From the NCBI RefSeq assembly GCF_050946515.1, contig NZ_JBMNUX010000001.1:62001-126000 (forward strand): 64,000 nucleotides of DNA. The letters are read 5' to 3'. A program made the position numbers and the translations under genes. The DNA is from Tractidigestivibacter sp050946515 (lineage in GTDB: Bacteria; Actinomycetota; Coriobacteriia; Coriobacteriales; Atopobiaceae). Of this stretch, positions 27,446 to 36,203 are shown piece by piece; within the stretch, counting starts at the first letter, position 1, and each line of letters starts with the position of its first letter. Below the pieces are notes generated by a model. The model was not told where the DNA came from and ran no database searches. It worked only from the letters and a program-made list of their open reading frames with translations.

Positions 27446-28108
27446 TTAGCCCCGATCTTTGGTGACGAAGCAAGCGACCTCCAAGAACTCCTTCGCGAGC
27501 GCTGTGGCATCTTCCTCGCTGTGGCCGCGCCCGCGCAGCTCGAGGAGCATGCAGCGATAGTGGTCAATCGCGATAATGTTTGCGATCTCACGGTCGTGGT
27601 CGCTCATATGCAGCTCGTCCGCTCGGGGGGCGAGGGCATTGCTTCCGCGCTCCTCGATGTCCCCCTGCATAAGTATCGTGAGCGCCCCGGGATCGACCTT
27701 GTTGAGCTCTTCGGGAAAGACGCTGTAGTAGCGCTGCACCACGTTGGTTATCTCTACTCGATGCGTTCCGAAGAAGAGGCTGTAGAAGAGGTCGGGGTCT
27801 CGGAAGCTGTACTCGCATGTTATGCGCCAGGCGCGCTCGTAGCGCTCCTCTGCGCTCATGCGTTTGTCGGTCTCGGCAGCAAGCTCCTCGCACATCTTGG
27901 TGAGCGGCTGGATTCCCACGTACATCAAAAGCTCGTCCACGTCGGCAAAGTAGAGGTAGAGCGTTGCGCTGCTATAGCCCGTCTGACGGGAGATCTCGCG
28001 AATCGACACGGCGCGTGCGCCCTTCTCGATAACGATCTTGCGCGTTGCCTCCACGAAGGTGTGGACGACGGTCCGGCGCTCCTCGTCTGTGTACCTGACT
28101 CTTCCCAT
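27446..28108 (-). CDS. TetR/AcrR-family transcriptional regulator
   Basis: DNA-binding repressor of about 220 residues. The N-terminal helix-turn-helix is clear: TFVEATRKIVIEKGARAVSI then REISRQTGYSSATLYLYFAD. The C-terminal ligand domain is not assignable. The gene is transcribed against its neighbours, between tRNA-Sec and a LysR gene. The start is uncertain: ATG 28108 precedes the conserved helix by about 10 residues, but in-frame starts at 28171 (ATG) and 28189 (TTG) exist and no clear ribosome site supports any of them. It may sense selenium status or repress its divergent neighbours; this is inference from position only. Confidence 0.85.
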   Translation of the reverse strand: MGRVRYTDEERRTVVHTFVEATRKIVIEKGARAVSIREISRQTGYSSATLYLYFADVDELLMYVGIQPLTKMCEELAAETDKRMSAEERYERAWRITCEYSFRDPDLFYSLFFGTHRVEITNVVQRYYSVFPEELNKVDPGALTILMQGDIEERGSNALAPRADELHMSDHDREIANIIAIDHYRCMLLELRGRGHSEEDATALAKEFLEVACFVTKDRG

Positions 28109-28289
28109 CTGCTTGGCGGGTCTCAGCCCGCCTTCCCCCTCTCGGCAGGTCATTTTATGGACGAATTCCATAGTAATTAAAAATCCCAATATGTAGGTAA
28201 ACTACTCTATAGATGGTGCTAGGCATGCGGAAAACGCAGTCCCAAGCAAGCGCCATTGCTTGGGACTTGAAAAAGGGCGGGGAGCGTAC

Positions 28290-29198
28290 ATGGACTTCAA
28301 GCAGCTTCGGTCATTCGTCACGGTCGTCGAATGCGGGAGCTTTACCGGGGCGGCCAGCCTTCTGGGCGTCTCGCAGCCAACGGTGTCGACCCATGTGCGC
28401 ATGCTGGAGGAGGAGCTCGGGGTTCCGCTGGTGCTTCGCACGGCAAAGCGCGTCGAGCTCACGCCCAAAGGCGAGCGCATCTACGACCAGGCCGTCGACA
28501 TGCTCACGATGTATGACCACATCATTGGCGCAGCGAGGGAGCGCGACTCCAAGACGATATATCTGGGCGCCTCGTCCATTCCGTCCGCCTACATCCTTCC
28601 CACGGTGCTCTCGGAGTTCTCCCAAGAGTACCCCGACGTCAAATTCGTTATCTATCAGGACGATAGTCAAGGCGTGCTCTCAAGCCTCAAGGAGGGGCTC
28701 TTCGACCTGGGCGTCATTGGGATGTCTCCCGAAGACCCAACGATTGAGAGCGTGCCCATCTGCAAGGACCGCCTCGTCTTGGTTACGGCAGCGACCAAGC
28801 AGCTTGTCGCTGAGAGCAAAAGGCCCTCGAGGACGACGATTGCGTACATCTTGACGGAAAACCCGATTATCGAACGGCGCGAGGGAAGCGCCTCTCGCGG
28901 GGTCATGGACCAGATCTTCGTGGAGGAAGGCATCGCGAGCGAAAGCCTGAACATCGTCGCGCGCATCAATGACCAAGAGGCCATCAAGAACCTGGTGGAG
29001 ACGGGGCTCGGCGTCAGCGTCATGTCCTATAGGGCGGTCAAGGACCGCGTCAAGGAGGGGCGGCTTGTCGCGTTTGACTTCAACTGTCCATCCGCCACAC
29101 GAAACCTGTATGCCATACATCGTTCGTCCTCTCAGATGGACGAGAAGACGCAGCAGTTCCTTACGTTCCTACGCCTTCGCTGCGCTACCGAACAATAG
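28290..29198 (+). CDS. LysR-family transcriptional regulator of the selenium island
   Basis: LysR-type activator of 302 residues. The HTH is MDFKQLRSFVTVVECGSF then TGAASLLGVSQPTVSTHVRMLEEELG; the periplasmic-binding-like effector domain follows (YLGASSIPSAYILPTVLSEF, FDLGVIGMSPEDP, EKLVETGLGVSVMSYR-type segment). GGGGAG precedes the ATG at 28290. LysR proteins of this kind recur beside selA, yedF and DUF3343 genes in selenium-using anaerobes. It probably controls the reductase-selA-yedF operon downstream. A strong terminator ends the gene. Confidence 0.9.
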   Translation: MDFKQLRSFVTVVECGSFTGAASLLGVSQPTVSTHVRMLEEELGVPLVLRTAKRVELTPKGERIYDQAVDMLTMYDHIIGAARERDSKTIYLGASSIPSAYILPTVLSEFSQEYPDVKFVIYQDDSQGVLSSLKEGLFDLGVIGMSPEDPTIESVPICKDRLVLVTAATKQLVAESKRPSRTTIAYILTENPIIERREGSASRGVMDQIFVEEGIASESLNIVARINDQEAIKNLVETGLGVSVMSYRAVKDRVKEGRLVAFDFNCPSATRNLYAIHRSSSQMDEKTQQFLTFLRLRCATEQ

Positions 29199-29256
29199 AA
29201 GGAGAGCCTCGCCAGCGTTCAGCTTTCCTGAGGCTTATCGGCATAGCTTCTTACAA

Positions 29257-29299
29257 GAGAGAGGGGCGGTCGTTTCGACGGCTGCCCTCTCTCTTTCTT
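29257..29299 (+). terminator. Terminator after the LysR gene
   Basis: GAGAGAGGGGC (29257-29267) pairs with GCCCTCTCTC (29284-29293) followed by TTTCTT. The AT-rich stretch after it (29,310-29,370), including TCACGATTA at 29345-29353, is the likely promoter region of the reductase gene. Confidence 0.7.
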
Positions 29300-29422
29300 G
29301 CCGCCTGCCGATTGGGCTCAATAAAAGAAAGACGTTTTTAATAATCACGATTACAGTATTTTAGACAGGACCGGGAAGGGGTCCCTCATTACGTAGGAAC
29401 GAGCAAGAGGAAAGGAATTTCG

Positions 29423-30727
29423 ATGAGCGAGAGCAGCGAGAACTCTCAGACAGCCGAAGTCGACTACCACCCCATGTGGTCGGAGCTCGGCATGGACGTC
29501 CAAGCCCACGACGGCCTTCTTGGAGCCGTTGGGCAGATGTATCAGGAAAGCTATCTCTCCCAGAAGAATCGTCCAGAGTCGACCTCGTACCTTGACGGGG
29601 TTGCGATGAACATCCACTCCGGCCGCATCAAGGAGATGGTTGATGCCAAGCACGCTGAGGGAAAGAAGGTCGTCGGCTCTTTCTGCCTCTACGTTCCCGA
29701 GGAAATCATCACCGCGGCAGGCGGAACCTCGGTGGGCCTTTGCTCTGGCGCCGACTGGGACACTGCCAAGGTTGAGGAGCATCTGCCCCGCAACACCTGC
29801 CCTCTCATCAAGAGCTTTACGGGCTTCAAGCTTGGTCGCGTGTGCCCTTATATCGAGTCGAGCGACCTCGTGGTGGGCGAGAACACCTGCGACGGCAAGA
29901 AGAAGGCCTATGAGTTCTTCGGAACCCAGAAGCCAATGTTCATCATGGACGTTCCCAACGTGAAGACCGACGAGACAAAGCAGCACTTCAGAAACGAGGT
30001 GCGCCGACTCGCCAAGCGCGTCGAGCAGGAGACTGGAAACACGATTGCTTACGAGGGCCTCAAGGCGGCAATCAAGCAGGCGAACGACAAGCGCCGCGCG
30101 CTCCAGCGACTCTACAAGACGCGCTCTGCCGATCCGGCTCCCATCTCTGGCCTCGATAGTCTGCTGGCCGTGCAGGCGGCCTTCATGGACGACCCCGTCA
30201 GGCTTACTGCGGCAATCAACAAGATGTCGGAGGAGTGCGAGAGGCGTGTGCATGACGGCGTCGGCGTGAGCGAGAAGGGAGCAAAGCGCATCCTCTACAC
30301 CGGCACGCCCATGGCCGTACCTTACTGGAAGATCTTCACGATCATCGAGCAGGCAGGCGCCGTAATCGTGGGAGAGGAGTGCTGCACGGGCAGCCGCTAC
30401 TACAAGGACCTCGTCGACGAGGGCGGCCAGACGCTCGACGAGCTTTACGACGCCATTGCCGACCGCTACTTCAACATCAATTGCGCAATCTATACGCCTA
30501 ACCCCGGCCGCATCGAGGACGTGCTCAAGATGGCAAAGGAGCAGCATGCCGACGGCATCATTGACTGCTCGCTGCAGTTCTGCACCATCTATGACATGGA
30601 GTCCTTCGGCATGGAGAAGGCAGCGCAGGAGGCTGGCATCCCCTACATGCACATCACTACTGATTACTCCAGCGAAGACTCTGGTCAGCTGAAGACCCGC
30701 GTCGAGGCGTTCCTCGAGATGCTCTAA
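29423..30727 (+). CDS. Double-cubane-type anaerobic reductase (HgdB/YjiM-like, 2-hydroxyacyl-CoA dehydratase family)
   Basis: Oxygen-sensitive iron-sulfur reductase of 434 residues, related to the HgdB/FldC superfamily and to double-cubane cluster proteins that need an ATP-driven activase. Cysteines are at about 88 (GSFCLY), 107 (GLCSG), 126 (NTCPL), 141 (RVCPY), 156 (NTCDG), with further pairs in GEECCTGSRYY and DCSLQFC. The single-subunit form without a second dehydratase subunit argues against an acyl-CoA dehydratase and for a stand-alone reductase of a small molecule. The activase partner is at 24,027-24,794. It sits directly upstream of selA. AAAGGA precedes the ATG. Reduction of a selenium or sulfur compound is a hypothesis only. 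Confidence 0.83.
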   Translation: MSESSENSQTAEVDYHPMWSELGMDVQAHDGLLGAVGQMYQESYLSQKNRPESTSYLDGVAMNIHSGRIKEMVDAKHAEGKKVVGSFCLYVPEEIITAAGGTSVGLCSGADWDTAKVEEHLPRNTCPLIKSFTGFKLGRVCPYIESSDLVVGENTCDGKKKAYEFFGTQKPMFIMDVPNVKTDETKQHFRNEVRRLAKRVEQETGNTIAYEGLKAAIKQANDKRRALQRLYKTRSADPAPISGLDSLLAVQAAFMDDPVRLTAAINKMSEECERRVHDGVGVSEKGAKRILYTGTPMAVPYWKIFTIIEQAGAVIVGEECCTGSRYYKDLVDEGGQTLDELYDAIADRYFNINCAIYTPNPGRIEDVLKMAKEQHADGIIDCSLQFCTIYDMESFGMEKAAQEAGIPYMHITTDYSSEDSGQLKTRVEAFLEML

Positions 30728-30819
30728 GAGGTCCGTTTGCATGGGCGTCCCCTCGCTGAGGCGGGCGCCTTCTGCTGCCTCTCAAGCCGGTCGGATGCGT
30801 TGGTATGGAAGTTTTTCCT

Positions 30820-30830
30820 AAACGCGATTA
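30820..30830. promoter_or_regulatory. AAACGCGATTA motif before selA
   Basis: Exact copy (opposite orientation) of the 11-bp motif at 24873-24883, inside an AT-rich stretch 49 bp before the selA start. A degraded version, TCACGATTA, occurs at 29345-29353 before the reductase gene. Candidate operator of a selenium regulon. Confidence 0.4.
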
Positions 30831-30878
30831 ATATTCTTTGCGATGGATTATGGCATGGCGATTGGAATTGGAGGATGC

Positions 30879-32345
30879 GTGTCTGACACGTCGCTTCTCC
30901 GCCTAATACCAAAGGTGGACGTGCTTCTCTCAAGCCCTGCGTTGGATGACGCCTGCTCGCGTTTCCCATATGAGCAGGTACGGGAGTATGCACGCGACTA
31001 TCTCGAGGTCCTTCGCAAGAACGTCCTCACTGGCAAGATGGCCTCAGTTCCCTCTGTCGACGAAATCGCGGCAGATATTTTGGATGGCCTCGATTTGGGC
31101 GAAAACTACAGCCTTCGCCGCGTCATCAATGCGACGGGCATCGTGCTCCACACCAACCTCGGGCGTGCCCCTTTGGGCGAAGAGGTGTCGCGCCATGTGG
31201 CCGAAGTCGCCGCTGGGTACTCGAACCTCGAGTACGACCTCGCCGACGGGAATCGTGGCAGTCGCTATTCCCATGTGGAGCGTCTCCTCTGCAAGCTTTC
31301 TGGCGCAGAGTCGGCGATGGTCGTGAACAACAACGCCAGTGCGGTGCTGCTCGTGCTCGACACGCTTTGCCGGAACAAGAAGGTTGCCATCTCTCGTGGC
31401 GAGCTCGTCGAGATTGGCGGCTCCTTCCGCGTGCCAGACATCATGGAGCGAGGGGGAGCCGAGCTTCTCGAGGTAGGGACCACCAACAAGACGCATCCTT
31501 ATGACTACGAGCGAGCCCTTGGCCAAGGCGCCGAGGCTCTTCTGAAAGTGCATGCCAGCAACTTCGTCATGAAAGGATTTACCGAATCCGTCTCTGCGGG
31601 CGACCTTGCGAAAATGGCACACCAGCACGGAGCCATAGCGATCTTTGATGCCGGCTCTGCCACGCTCTTTCCGTCCGAGCTCTTGGGCATCCCCGAGGCG
31701 GTGGACGTCCGCGCCGCAATCCGGGACGGGGTTGACCTCGCGTGCTTTTCCGGCGACAAGCTCCTGGGGTCTGCCCAGGCAGGCATCATACTCGGTCGCA
31801 AGGGCCTTGTTGACCGCCTCAAGCGAAATCCCCTCTCTCGCGCCCTTCGCATCGACAAGCTCTCTCTTGCTGCGCTGGAGGGAACGCTCCAGCTTTGCCT
31901 CAGCCCAAAGGAGGCCATCTCTCGCGTGCCCACGCTCCGCATGCTCGCCATGAGCCGGGAGGATTGCGCTGATCGCGCCAAGCTCCTTCTCGACGCGATC
32001 AGCTCAGAAGGGCAAGGCGTCGACGCGCGCCTCCAAGACGTGGAAGACGAGGCCGGCGGCGGCTCTCTTCCTGGGGTCACGCTGCCGGGCTGCGCCGTGT
32101 CGCTTGGCGCAGGCGACCTCGGCGCGCGCGGGCTTGAGAGACGCCTTCGCCAGTCAGCTGTGCCAATAGTGAGCCGCGTCCATGATGGCCGCGTTCTCTT
32201 GAGCGCGAGAACCATTGCGGAAGACGAAATCTCGCTAATCGCGTCAGCGGTAATTCTCGCGATGACGGAATCCCCCGGCAACGGCTGGCAAGGCGGAGGC
32301 GGCTACGTCACTTCTCAGCGCGGTCACATCAATTCTCAGCAATAG
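30879..32345 (+). CDS. selA: L-seryl-tRNA(Sec) selenium transferase
   Basis: PLP enzyme that converts Ser-tRNA-Sec to Sec-tRNA-Sec with selenophosphate. The 488-residue protein starts LLRLIPKVDVLLSSPAL and contains NATGIVLHTNLGRAPLG, YSNLEYDLADGNRGSRY, NNNASAVLL and the PLP lysine in CFSGDKLLGSAQAGIILG. The GTG at 30879 is chosen because GGAGG lies five bases upstream and it gives the family N-terminus; an ATG at 30843 would add 12 residues without a ribosome site. It is followed after 28 bp by yedF, so selA, yedF, DUF3343 and the desulfurase form one operon. Confidence 0.95.
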   Translation: MSDTSLLRLIPKVDVLLSSPALDDACSRFPYEQVREYARDYLEVLRKNVLTGKMASVPSVDEIAADILDGLDLGENYSLRRVINATGIVLHTNLGRAPLGEEVSRHVAEVAAGYSNLEYDLADGNRGSRYSHVERLLCKLSGAESAMVVNNNASAVLLVLDTLCRNKKVAISRGELVEIGGSFRVPDIMERGGAELLEVGTTNKTHPYDYERALGQGAEALLKVHASNFVMKGFTESVSAGDLAKMAHQHGAIAIFDAGSATLFPSELLGIPEAVDVRAAIRDGVDLACFSGDKLLGSAQAGIILGRKGLVDRLKRNPLSRALRIDKLSLAALEGTLQLCLSPKEAISRVPTLRMLAMSREDCADRAKLLLDAISSEGQGVDARLQDVEDEAGGGSLPGVTLPGCAVSLGAGDLGARGLERRLRQSAVPIVSRVHDGRVLLSARTIAEDEISLIASAVILAMTESPGNGWQGGGGYVTSQRGHINSQQ

Positions 32346-32373
32346 CTGCATCCGATAGCGGAAGGAAGCAATC

Positions 32374-32994
32374 ATGGAAAACATCGTTAAGGTAGACGCA
32401 ATGGGAAAGGCCTGCCCCATCCCCGTGGTCATGACGCTCAAGGCCATCAAGGGCATGGAGAGCGCAGGCACCGTCGTGACTTTGGTCGACAACGGAACCG
32501 CTGTCCAGAACCTGCAGAAGCTTGCTGCCGACAGGGGGCTCTCTGCGACCGTCGAGACCAAGGGAGACAACAGCTACGAGGTCAGCATTGCGGTTCCCGA
32601 GGGGCTCACTGTCTCCTCTGACGAGATCGACAACGCTACCTGCCTGGTTCCGCAGAAGAAAAACGTGGTCGTGCAGATCAGCTCAGACGCGATGGGCTCG
32701 GGAGACGACAAGCTTGGCCGCCAGCTCATGAAGGCCTTCATCTACTCGCTCACCCAGCAGGACGAGCTGCCGCAGACCGTGATTTTCTATAACGGCGGCG
32801 CTCACCTCACCTGCGAGGGCTCGCTCTCGCTCGAGGACATCCAGGCCATGGCGGATGCTGGCGTCGACATCATGACCTGCGGCACCTGCCTGAACTATTA
32901 CGGCATCACCGACCAGCTCAAGGTTGGTCGAGTCTCCAACATGTACGAGATCGTGGATAAGCTCGAGGGCGCCACGCTGGTTGTCCGTCCGTAG
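32374..32994 (+). CDS. yedF: Selenium metabolism protein YedF
   Basis: A 206-residue two-part protein. The first ~75 residues are a SirA/TusA-like domain with the conserved MGKACPIPVVMTLKAI cysteine. The rest is a DsrE/F-like domain (VVVQISSDAMGSGDDKLGRQ, VIFYNGGAHLTCEG) with a CGTCLNYYGI cysteine pair. This fusion is the family named for its association with selenium-using genomes; it probably carries or traffics reactive selenium or sulfur. AAGGAAG precedes the ATG. It sits between selA and a DUF3343 gene. Confidence 0.93.
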   Translation: MENIVKVDAMGKACPIPVVMTLKAIKGMESAGTVVTLVDNGTAVQNLQKLAADRGLSATVETKGDNSYEVSIAVPEGLTVSSDEIDNATCLVPQKKNVVVQISSDAMGSGDDKLGRQLMKAFIYSLTQQDELPQTVIFYNGGAHLTCEGSLSLEDIQAMADAGVDIMTCGTCLNYYGITDQLKVGRVSNMYEIVDKLEGATLVVRP

Positions 32995-33003
32995 GGACGA
33001 GCC

Positions 33004-33243
33004 ATGGCCCTTCCGAAACGCCCCGCCGTCGTTATCTCTTTCGACAGCACCACTGCGGCCATGGAGGCCGAGGAGCTCTTTCTCTCGAAGGGGCTCCCCG
33101 GCCGCATCATCCCGCTGCCCCGCGAGATCTCGGCTGGCTGCGGCCTTTCTTGGAAGGCCGCGCCAGGAGACGAGAAGGTGCTTCTCCCGGCTCTGGACGA
33201 GGCGGGAATAGAGCACTCCGGAGTCTACAGCCTTGTCATCTAA
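33004..33243 (+). CDS. DUF3343 protein, putative Se/S carrier
   Basis: A 79-residue protein with the pattern RPAVVISFDSTTAAMEAEEL, GLPGRIIPLPREISAGCGLSW. The single cysteine in SAGCGL is the family's conserved residue. DUF3343 proteins co-occur with YedF and the class-V desulfurase in selenium-using bacteria and are thought to act in selenium or sulfur transfer. The gene begins 9 bp after yedF, and its end lies just before the desulfurase gene. Biochemical role is not established. Confidence 0.88.
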   Translation: MALPKRPAVVISFDSTTAAMEAEELFLSKGLPGRIIPLPREISAGCGLSWKAAPGDEKVLLPALDEAGIEHSGVYSLVI

Positions 33244-33265
33244 GCAAACCTGCATAGGAAGCGCA

Positions 33266-34411
33266 ATGATTTACCTCGATAATGCCGCGACGACGATGAA
33301 GAAGCCCGACTGCGTGGTCGAAGCCGTGGCGAGGGCCCTCACGACGATGGGGAACGCCTCGCGCGGCGCGCACTCGGGCTCCCTTGCGGCATCCCGAGTG
33401 GACCTCGCCTGCAGGCAGAAGGCTGCCCGCCTCTTTGGGTGCTGGCGCCCCGACCATGTCTGCTTTGCCTCAAACTCCACCGAGGCGCTCAACATTGCCC
33501 TCATGGGAATTCTCAATGAAGGCGATCATGCTATTTCGACCGACCTCGAGCACAACTCCGTCCTGCGTCCGCTCTATCGACTTCAGGCTGAACGCGGTCT
33601 GCAAGTAGACTTTGTGCCAGCAGACCGCTTGGGGATGATCGACTATGACGACTTCGAGCGCCTGATCAAGCCGAACACGCGGCTTATCGTGGCGAATCAC
33701 GCCTCAAACGTGACCGGAAACCTCGTTGACGTGGCCCGCATCGGCAAGATTGCCCACGAGCACGACCTGATTTTTGTCGTAGACGCCTCTCAGACTGCGG
33801 GATGCGTTCCCATAGACATGCAGGCCATGGGCATCGACGTCCTCTGCTTCACCGGTCACAAGGGACTCTATGGTCCTCAGGGGACAGGGGGCTTGTGCGT
33901 GGGCAAGGGAGTCGAGATTCGTCCCTGGAAGGTGGGCGGAACTGGCGTCCAGTCATACTCGAAGGCGCAGCCCGCAGACTACCCAACGCGCCTCGAGGCA
34001 GGAACGCTCAACAGCCATGGGCTGGCCGGTCTCTCCGCAGCGTTCGACTTTGTCGAGGACATTGGCGTGACCGCGATCAGCCATCATGAGCGAATCCTGA
34101 TGCAGCGCTTCTACGAGGGCGTCCATAACGTCGATGGCGTCAAGGTCTATGGCGACATCACGCTGGAGGACGGCCGCGAGAGAACCGCGATTGTCTCCAT
34201 CAACATCCGCGACTACGATTCGGGCGCCGTGTCCGACGCGCTCGCCGAGGGCTACGGCATCGCGACAAGGCCGGGCGCCCACTGCGCTCCTCGCATGCAC
34301 CAGGCGCTTGGGACGGTCGACCAGGGCGTCGTCCGCTTCAGCTTCTCGTATTTCAACACGGCAGCTGAGGTGGACGCCGCAATCGCTGCAGTCCGCGAGA
34401 TCGCCGGATAG
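33266..34411 (+). CDS. Class-V aminotransferase, selenium-associated cysteine desulfurase family
   Basis: PLP enzyme of 381 residues related to cysteine desulfurase/selenocysteine lyase. It starts MIYLDNAATT, has SNSTEALNIAL, DLEHNSVLRPL, the PLP lysine in FTGHKGLYGPQGTGG, and the catalytic cysteine in RPGAHCAPRMHQALGT near residue 340. ATG 33266 with AGGA upstream is preferred over an overlapping start. It is the last gene of the selA-yedF-DUF3343 operon, so it probably releases selenium (or sulfur) from selenocysteine/cysteine for SelD. Substrate preference for selenium is inferred from context. Confidence 0.9.
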   Translation: MIYLDNAATTMKKPDCVVEAVARALTTMGNASRGAHSGSLAASRVDLACRQKAARLFGCWRPDHVCFASNSTEALNIALMGILNEGDHAISTDLEHNSVLRPLYRLQAERGLQVDFVPADRLGMIDYDDFERLIKPNTRLIVANHASNVTGNLVDVARIGKIAHEHDLIFVVDASQTAGCVPIDMQAMGIDVLCFTGHKGLYGPQGTGGLCVGKGVEIRPWKVGGTGVQSYSKAQPADYPTRLEAGTLNSHGLAGLSAAFDFVEDIGVTAISHHERILMQRFYEGVHNVDGVKVYGDITLEDGRERTAIVSINIRDYDSGAVSDALAEGYGIATRPGAHCAPRMHQALGTVDQGVVRFSFSYFNTAAEVDAAIAAVREIAG

Positions 34412-34595
34412 ACAAGGCTTTATCAAGAGCCGCTACGGAAACAACGAGGAGCGCGCTCTTGCCATGGCCCGGTGAATAGGCTCGCTCAAAAAAGCTCGGC
34501 TGCGCTCGTCCTGCGGACTTTATTGGAATTGATGCGCCGGCGCGTGGGTACACTGGCAACGTTTTTGCTATGATTGCAAGGCTATGTGTGTCAAT

Positions 34596-34682
34596 GCGGG
34601 CGTGGCGGAACTGGTAGACGCGCTGGATTTAGGTTCCAGTGGGGGAAACTCCGTGAAGGTTCGAGTCCTTTCGCCCGCACCA
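34596..34682 (+). tRNA. tRNA-Leu (TAG)
   Basis: Type II tRNA with acceptor GCGGGCG/CGCCCGC, anticodon stem CTGGA/TCCAG with loop TTTAGGT, a long variable arm (GTGGGGGAAACTCCGT) and encoded CCA. An open frame of the trigger-factor gene runs through it upstream but the tRNA structure is unambiguous. Confidence 0.95.
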
Positions 34683-34748
34683 CATACATACAGCCGAAGC
34701 AAGCTCGGCGGGGCACATCCTGCCGAGGCACGAGACACTGGAGGAACG

Positions 34749-36119
34749 TTGAAGATCACTGTCACTGCCGAAGAGCCGCAGGACAACAAGGTTGCCGCGA
34801 AGCTCACCATTCCCGCCGCTGACGTTGACGCGGCTATCGCGAAGACCTACAAGGACATCGCGCACAAGTACAACTTCCAGGGCTTCCGTCGCGGTCATGC
34901 CCCGCGCCCGGTGATCGATGGCATCATCGGCAAGGAGTCGGTCCGCGCTCAGGCTACCAATGACCTCCTGAACGACGCCGAGCCTCTGATGCTTGACGAG
35001 CTCGACATCGTGCCCATCGGCCAGGTTGACTTCGGCTCTGACGTTAAGCCTGCCGTCGATGACACTGACTACGTCATCGACGTCACGATCAACGTGCGTC
35101 CTGCCGCCGAGCTCAGCTCCTATGACGCTCCCGAGATCAACATGCCTCCCGAGGACGTCACCGACGCCGAGGTCGAACAGCAGGTCAAGCGCTATCTGAC
35201 CTACCAGACCACCTATGAGGACCTTCCCGAGGACCAGGTCGCCGAGAAGGGCGACGTCGTGAAGGTCGACGTCGAGAACGTGGAGGGCGCCGAGAAGCTC
35301 GCTGGCAACGACCAGTCCCTCACCCTTGAGGACGACAGGGTGCCCGCCGAGGTGCTCGATGCGCTCGTTGGCACCAAGGCCGGCGACGAGAAGGAGGTCG
35401 CTTGGACCGTGTCACACGGCGAGGGCGACGACGCGCACGAGGACAGCTACAAGGCCAAGTTCACGGTCAAGGGCGTCCGTCGCCCGCACGTCCCCGAGCT
35501 CACCGACGAGTATGCCAAGAAGGGCTTCGGCTATGACACCGTCGATGCCTTCAAGGACGCCGTCCGCGACGAGATCGCTGAGGACAAGAAGGTCAGCCTT
35601 CCCGGCCTCAAGGAGGACCGAGTGGTCGAGGCCGTGGGCGAGCGACTGACCCTCGACGAGATTCCCGAGAACTACCAGAACGAGGTCTTCAACGAGCTCG
35701 GCCAGGAGGTCCTCGGCCAGATGCAGCGCCAGGGCATCAGCCTTGACATGTACCTTCAGGCCCGCGGCATCCCCGTGGACGACTTCATCGCCGACCTGCA
35801 CGAGCAGGCCGAGGAGCGCGCTCGCCAGTCGCTGGCCCTCGACGCCATCGTTCGCCAGCTTGGGCTTGAGGCCACCGAGGAGGACGTCCGCTCCGAGTTC
35901 GAGAAGGCCGGCGTCAAGGACGTCGACGCCTCCATCGAGCAGTGGCGCTCCGAGGGCAGGCTTCCTGCCATTCGCGACTCCATTAAGCGCACCAAGGCCC
36001 TTGACTGGCTGGTCGAGAACGCCAAGGTGACCGTGGTCGACGAGGCTGCGGAGGCAGCCAAGGCCGACGAGGCTTCTGATGACGCTGAGGCCGAGGCAAA
36101 GGACTCTGCGGAAGAGTAG
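34749..36119 (+). CDS. tig: Trigger factor (ribosome-bound chaperone, prolyl isomerase)
   Basis: Cytosolic chaperone of 456 residues that binds nascent chains at ribosomal protein L23. The N-terminal ribosome-binding signature is FQGFRRGHAPRPVI (the GFRxGxxP motif). A PPIase domain follows (EKGDVVKVDVENVE), somewhat diverged from the FKBP consensus, and the C-terminal helical chaperone domain ends in an acidic Asp/Glu/Ala tail. The TTG start at 34749 is preceded by GGAGGAACG, and the preceding 34596-34682 is a tRNA gene, so longer in-frame starts are wrong. It is followed by clpP and clpX, the usual order. Confidence 0.95.
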   Translation: MKITVTAEEPQDNKVAAKLTIPAADVDAAIAKTYKDIAHKYNFQGFRRGHAPRPVIDGIIGKESVRAQATNDLLNDAEPLMLDELDIVPIGQVDFGSDVKPAVDDTDYVIDVTINVRPAAELSSYDAPEINMPPEDVTDAEVEQQVKRYLTYQTTYEDLPEDQVAEKGDVVKVDVENVEGAEKLAGNDQSLTLEDDRVPAEVLDALVGTKAGDEKEVAWTVSHGEGDDAHEDSYKAKFTVKGVRRPHVPELTDEYAKKGFGYDTVDAFKDAVRDEIAEDKKVSLPGLKEDRVVEAVGERLTLDEIPENYQNEVFNELGQEVLGQMQRQGISLDMYLQARGIPVDDFIADLHEQAEERARQSLALDAIVRQLGLEATEEDVRSEFEKAGVKDVDASIEQWRSEGRLPAIRDSIKRTKALDWLVENAKVTVVDEAAEAAKADEASDDAEAEAKDSAEE

Positions 36120-36203
36120 CCCCTAACTTGGGTATAACCTTCTCGCCCCGGGTTCGCCTTGGCGTCCCCGGGGCGACCGTGTACCTAGAGGAAGGAACTC
36201 GTA

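Noticed and set aside
34584..34748. Upstream extension of trigger factor
   Set aside because: It covers the tRNA-Leu gene; GGAGGAACG before TTG 34749 marks the real start.
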